In this document: positions 14,298 to 17,517 of the stretch, one piece after another
Numbering within the stretch: the first letter of the stretch is position 1
Layout: each line of letters begins with the position of its first letter
Assembly (NCBI GenBank): GCA_964396185.1
Contig: CAYNEI010000047.1
Span: 1 to 17,517 of the forward strand
DNA length: 17,517 nt
Direction of reading: 5' to 3'
DNA from: CAYNEI01 sp964396185
GTDB taxonomy: Archaea; Thermoplasmatota; SW-10-69-26
Notes under the pieces: model-generated
The model's input: the letters and a program-made list of their open reading frames with translations, nothing else
What the model was told of the DNA's origin: nothing
Databases searched by the model: none
Position numbers and translations under genes: made by a program

Positions 14298-15140
14298 ATG
14301 GCCGCCCGGGCAGAAGGACCACATGCAGAGGGGCTCCTCGGCACCCACCGGAAAGACAACTGGTGGGTCTCACCGCTCCTCGTCGCGATCGGCTTCACAG
14401 CGTTCATCATCTACTCGACATGGGCGGCCTACGTCGGCCGGAACTTCGAGGTGCTGCCTGAAGCAGCGAACAGCGTCGGCAACCACCTGCTCTCACCGTT
14501 CTACTCCCCATGTCTTGGCCAGGGCTGCAGCGGGCCGTTCGTCATCCCGTTCCTTGAGAACATCCCCATCAGCGCGGCCTTCTGGATCCTCTGGGCCCCG
14601 CTGGGTTTCCGAGCCACGTGCTACTACTACCGCAAGGCCTACTACCGCGCCTACTTCCTGAGCCCAGCGGCATGCAGCGTCGAGAAAGGGGACAGGGGCT
14701 ACCAAGGCGAGCGAGCCTTCCCGTTCATCCTACAGAACCTCCATCGCTACTTCCTGCCCTTCGCGCTCCTGCTCGTCTTGTTCCTAAGCTACGATGCGCT
14801 GTTGGCCTTCAACTTCAAGGAGGCCGGCGATGCCCTCATCGGCGCCGGGAACACGGGCTTCGGCGTCAGCGTGGGCACCCTCGTGCTCACGGCCAACGTC
14901 GTGTTCCTGGCCGGCTACACCTTCGGCTGCCACTCGCTTCGCCACGTCATCGGCGGGCGGCTGGACTGTCTGACCTGTCCTCGCGGCCCCAGCCTGGCCC
15001 ACGAGGGCTGGAAGGGCGTCTCCTGGTTCAACGGGCGCCACATGTTCTGGGCTTGGGTCTCGTTGTTCTGGGTCGGGTTCACCGACCTCTACGTGCGCCT
15101 GGTCGCCAGCGGCATCATCACTGATGTGAGGTTGATCTGA
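14298..15140 (+). CDS. sdhC: Succinate dehydrogenase membrane anchor (single-gene, five-helix type)
   Basis: This 280-residue protein anchors SdhAB and passes electrons to quinone. Five hydrophobic helices lie at about 25-47, 91-110, 152-171, 188-212 and 249-270. Conserved-looking family segments include FWILWAPLGFRATCYYYRKA (96-115), GERAFPFILQNLHRYFLPFA (137-156), FGCHSLRH (209-216) and the C-terminal FTDLYVRLVASGIITD. H149, H212, H216 and H248 are candidate heme ligands. Cysteines C72/C77 lie in a loop and C224/C227 form a C-x2-C (DCLTC). I chose ATG 14298, not GTG 14277, because of the TATA spacing and GGGAG (14290-14294). It abuts sdhA, and no separate sdhD lies between them. Subunit identity is firm; the quinone type is not inferable. 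Confidence 0.88.
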   Translation: MAARAEGPHAEGLLGTHRKDNWWVSPLLVAIGFTAFIIYSTWAAYVGRNFEVLPEAANSVGNHLLSPFYSPCLGQGCSGPFVIPFLENIPISAAFWILWAPLGFRATCYYYRKAYYRAYFLSPAACSVEKGDRGYQGERAFPFILQNLHRYFLPFALLLVLFLSYDALLAFNFKEAGDALIGAGNTGFGVSVGTLVLTANVVFLAGYTFGCHSLRHVIGGRLDCLTCPRGPSLAHEGWKGVSWFNGRHMFWAWVSLFWVGFTDLYVRLVASGIITDVRLI

Positions 15141-16991
15141 ATGGCTCAAGAGCGATCGTACACCGAGCAGACCTACGACGTGCTCGTCGTCGGCGCTGGC
15201 GGGGCTGGCCTGCGCGCTGGCATCCAAGCCGCCGAGCAAGGCGCGAGCACAGCCGTGGTCACCAAGAGCCTGCTGGGCAAGGCGCACACCGTCATGGCCG
15301 AAGGCGGCTGTGCAGCCGCGCTGAGCAACGTCGACGAGCGCGACAACTGGGCCGTCCACTTCCGCGACACGGTGCGCGGCAGCAAGCTGCTCAACGACTG
15401 GCGCATGGCCGAGCTCCACGCCAAAGAAGCCCCCCAGCGCGTGCGCGAGCTCGAGCAGTGGGGTGCTGTCTTCGACCGCAACCCGGATGGCTGGATCAAC
15501 CAACGGCCCTTCGGCGGCCACGAGTACCCACGCCTGGCCCACGTCGGCGACCGCACAGGCCTGGAACTCATCCGCACCCTCCAAGACAAGGCCAGCCACA
15601 CCGAGGGCCTGGACGTCTTCGCCGAGACCACGGTGAGCAAGCTGTTCAAGCACGGCGACAAGATCAGCGGGGCGCTGGCATACGACCGCGCCACCGGCGA
15701 GCTCATCCTGTTCCGCGCCAAGAGCGTCATCCTGGCCTGCGGCGGCATCGGGAAGGCCTACAAGATCACCTCCAACTCCTGGGAGTACACCGGGGACGGT
15801 GTCGCGCTGGCCTACGAGGCCGGTGCTGAGCTCATGGACATGGAGTTCGTCCAGTTCCACCCCACAGGCATGATCTGGCCGCCCAGCGTGCGCGGCATCC
15901 TGGTCACCGAGGGTGTGCGCGGCGAGGGCGGCATCCTTCGCAACAGCGAGGGCACGCGGTTCATGTTCGACTACGTGCCCGAGATGTTCCAGGGCGAGTA
16001 CGCGGAGTCCGAGGACGAGGTGCTCGACTGGCTCGACGGCGACAAGGAGGCCCGACGCCCGCCGGAGCTGCTCACCCGCGATGTCGTCGCCCGGTCGATC
16101 CGAAGCGAGGTGCAAGCCGGACGGGGCAGCCCGCGCGGAGGCGCGTTCCTCGACATCAGCTGGCGCGACGACGAGTACATCATGCGCAAGCTGCCAAGTA
16201 TGGTCCACCAGTTCAAGGAGCTCGCCGGTGTCGACATCACCAAGGAGCCCATGGAGGTCGGACCCACCATGCACTACCACATGGGGGGCGTGCGCGTGGA
16301 CCCCGAGACCGAGATGACCCGCGTGCCGGGCCTGTTCGCTTGCGGCGAGACCGCTGCCGGCCTCCACGGAGCCAACCGTCTTGGAGGCAACAGCCTCTCG
16401 GATCTGATCGTCTTCGGTAAACGCGCAGGCGAACACGCGGCCACGTACGCCGCCGAACGCGACGAGCAGCCCACCATCGACGACGCCCAGGTCGAGGCCG
16501 CCGTCGACGAGCTTCTGGCGCCCCTCGAACGTGAGGACGGCGAGAACCCGTACGAGCTCCACGAGCAGCTCCAGGATGTCATGGACCAGGGTGTCAACAT
16601 GATCCGGCAAGCCGACGATCTCGAGCAAGCCATCGAGGGTCTTGAGGCCCTGCAGGCCAAGGCGGTCAACGTGACCGCCGAGGGCTCGCGCGTCTACAAC
16701 CCGGGCTGGCACCGCGCCATCCACATGCCCAACATGCTTGTGGCCAGCGAGGCCGTGGCCCGTGCTGCGCTGATGCGCGAGGAGTCCCGCGGCGCTCACA
16801 CCCGTGACGACTTCCCCGAGGCCAGCGACGCGTGGGGTGCTAAGAACATCATCATCCGCAAGGGCGAACAGGGCATGGAGCTCACCACCGAGCCCATGCC
16901 CGAGCGACCCCCGGAGATCGAGGAGATCATCCAGAGCCCCGCCGAGACCGTTTCAGAGAAGTTCGGCGCGAAGGAGGTGGTGCCACGATGA
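15141..16991 (+). CDS. sdhA: Succinate dehydrogenase flavoprotein subunit
   Basis: SdhA oxidises succinate to fumarate using covalently bound FAD. The 616-residue protein has the dinucleotide motif GAGGAG (18-23), the HTVMAEGG segment where H49 is the expected covalent FAD histidine, the substrate motif FHPTG (H240), the TRDVVARSI segment with R313 as probable general acid, HYHMGG (378-383), HGANRLGGNS (R413), and the C-terminal SRGAHTRDDFP (549-559) of the family. Length is typical. The ATG follows the anchor stop directly, with GAGGTTGATC (15128-15137), a near match to the 16S anti-Shine-Dalgarno complement. Its stop overlaps the sdhB start as ATGA. A fumarate reductase role cannot be excluded by sequence, but the aerobic context favours succinate oxidation. 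Confidence 0.96.
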   Translation: MAQERSYTEQTYDVLVVGAGGAGLRAGIQAAEQGASTAVVTKSLLGKAHTVMAEGGCAAALSNVDERDNWAVHFRDTVRGSKLLNDWRMAELHAKEAPQRVRELEQWGAVFDRNPDGWINQRPFGGHEYPRLAHVGDRTGLELIRTLQDKASHTEGLDVFAETTVSKLFKHGDKISGALAYDRATGELILFRAKSVILACGGIGKAYKITSNSWEYTGDGVALAYEAGAELMDMEFVQFHPTGMIWPPSVRGILVTEGVRGEGGILRNSEGTRFMFDYVPEMFQGEYAESEDEVLDWLDGDKEARRPPELLTRDVVARSIRSEVQAGRGSPRGGAFLDISWRDDEYIMRKLPSMVHQFKELAGVDITKEPMEVGPTMHYHMGGVRVDPETEMTRVPGLFACGETAAGLHGANRLGGNSLSDLIVFGKRAGEHAATYAAERDEQPTIDDAQVEAAVDELLAPLEREDGENPYELHEQLQDVMDQGVNMIRQADDLEQAIEGLEALQAKAVNVTAEGSRVYNPGWHRAIHMPNMLVASEAVARAALMREESRGAHTRDDFPEASDAWGAKNIIIRKGEQGMELTTEPMPERPPEIEEIIQSPAETVSEKFGAKEVVPR

Positions 16992-17517
16992 GCACGACGC
17001 GCCAAGAGGCCGAGCAGCAAGCCGCAGCCACCCCATCAGAAGCATCACCCGGCAAGCGCGCGTTCAAGATCTACCGTGGTGATCCGGAGGGTGGCGACTG
17101 GGAGACCTTCGAGATCGACCTCGAGCCTGGCTGGGTCGTGCTGGACGCGATCCACCACATCCAAGCCACCCAGGCACCCGACCTGGCCGTGCGCTGGAAC
17201 TGCAAGGCCGGCAAGTGCGGCTCGTGCAGCGCCGAGGTCAACGGCTACCCGAAGCTCACGTGCATGACGCGCATCGAGGAGCTCCCGGACGGCCCGGTGC
17301 ACGTCTCCCCGGTCAAGACCTTCCCGCTCGTCAAGGACCTGGTCACCGACGTCTCCTGGAACTACGAGCAGAACCAGGCCATCCAGCCCTTCACGCCGCG
17401 CCCCTTCACCGAGGAGGAGGCCGCCAAGGGCGAGTTCAAGCTCAACCAGGCTGATCTGGACCGCGTCCAGGAGTTCCGCAAGTGCATCGAGTGCTTCCTG
17501 TGCCAGGACGTCTGCCA
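16988..17517 (+). CDS. sdhB: Succinate dehydrogenase iron-sulfur subunit (3' partial)
   Basis: The frame starts at ATG 16988, overlapping the sdhA stop, with AAGGAGGTG (16971-16979) 8 nt upstream, and is still open at the right edge after 176 complete codons. After a short Gln/Ala-rich N-terminus comes a ferredoxin-like domain with the 2Fe-2S ligands C72, C77, C80 and C92 (NCKAGKCGSCSAEV...LTC). The second domain begins with C166, C169, C172 and C176 (CIECFLCQDVC), the first ligands for the 4Fe-4S and 3Fe-4S clusters; the rest lie outside the window. The subunit carries electrons from SdhA to the membrane anchor. Order anchor-A-B is complete for a complex with one membrane gene. Confidence 0.95.
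   Translation, partial: MSTTRQEAEQQAAATPSEASPGKRAFKIYRGDPEGGDWETFEIDLEPGWVVLDAIHHIQATQAPDLAVRWNCKAGKCGSCSAEVNGYPKLTCMTRIEELPDGPVHVSPVKTFPLVKDLVTDVSWNYEQNQAIQPFTPRPFTEEEAAKGEFKLNQADLDRVQEFRKCIECFLCQDVC

Noticed and set aside
14784..16799. 671-codon minus-strand frame opposite the SDH anchor and sdhA genes
   Set aside because: It mirrors GC-rich codon bias of sdhA and has no recognisable domain; sdhA on the other strand is certain.
1..17517. Mobile element, phage or defence system
   Set aside because: No transposase, integrase, terminal repeats, att-like duplication, CRISPR array or toxin-antitoxin pair is visible; gene content is respiratory and secretory housekeeping with uniform base composition.

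Overview
The window looks like part of an archaeal chromosome, probably from a GC-rich, aerobically respiring member of the Thermoplasmatota or a related euryarchaeal group. The archaeal call rests on an AglB/STT3-type oligosaccharyltransferase and on isolated AT-rich TATA-like elements about 31-33 nt upstream of start codons that lack a Shine-Dalgarno sequence. The phylum is an inference. The DNA is GC-rich and densely packed, and several genes start with TTG or GTG. No rRNA, tRNA, CRISPR array, insertion sequence or integrase is visible.

Layout. (1) 1-3895 holds secreted or surface proteins. An SBBP-repeat beta-propeller gene, cut by the left edge, runs convergently into a seven-repeat PQQ-like propeller with a signal peptide; upstream of the latter is a 60-residue two-helix membrane protein. 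(2) 3896-4235 holds an inverted repeat resembling a dispersed environmental repeat family, a 45-residue zinc-ribbon gene, and a nearly palindromic TATA element that seems to serve both the zinc-ribbon gene and the divergent aglB. (3) 4236-6983 is aglB. Its stop shares a CTAG with the stop of ccmF on the other strand. (4) 6980-14261 is a cytochrome c maturation (Ccm, System I) locus made of two divergent operons. The minus operon encodes a lipoprotein that appears to fuse an FKBP-like region to a TlpA/ResA thioredoxin domain, followed by CcmF. The plus operon encodes an MscS channel fused to a universal-stress-protein domain, followed by ccmA, ccmB, ccmC and a small ccmD. No ccmE or ccmH lies in the window. 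(5) 14262-17517 is a succinate dehydrogenase operon: promoter, a five-helix single-gene membrane anchor, sdhA, and sdhB cut by the right edge.

How the genes work together. The Ccm genes would move and attach heme to c-type cytochromes outside the membrane, and the thioredoxin lipoprotein would keep the apocytochrome cysteines reduced. Succinate dehydrogenase feeds electrons into the same respiratory chain. AglB would N-glycosylate exported proteins such as the two propellers. Genes inside operons overlap by 1-7 nt and mostly carry a GGAGG-type site about 7 nt before the start, while some promoter-proximal genes look leaderless. The most unusual points are the FKBP-thioredoxin fusion lacking the usual cis-proline, a CcmC without its tryptophan-rich motif, the MscS-USP fusion coupled to ccmA, and the symmetric bidirectional promoter.
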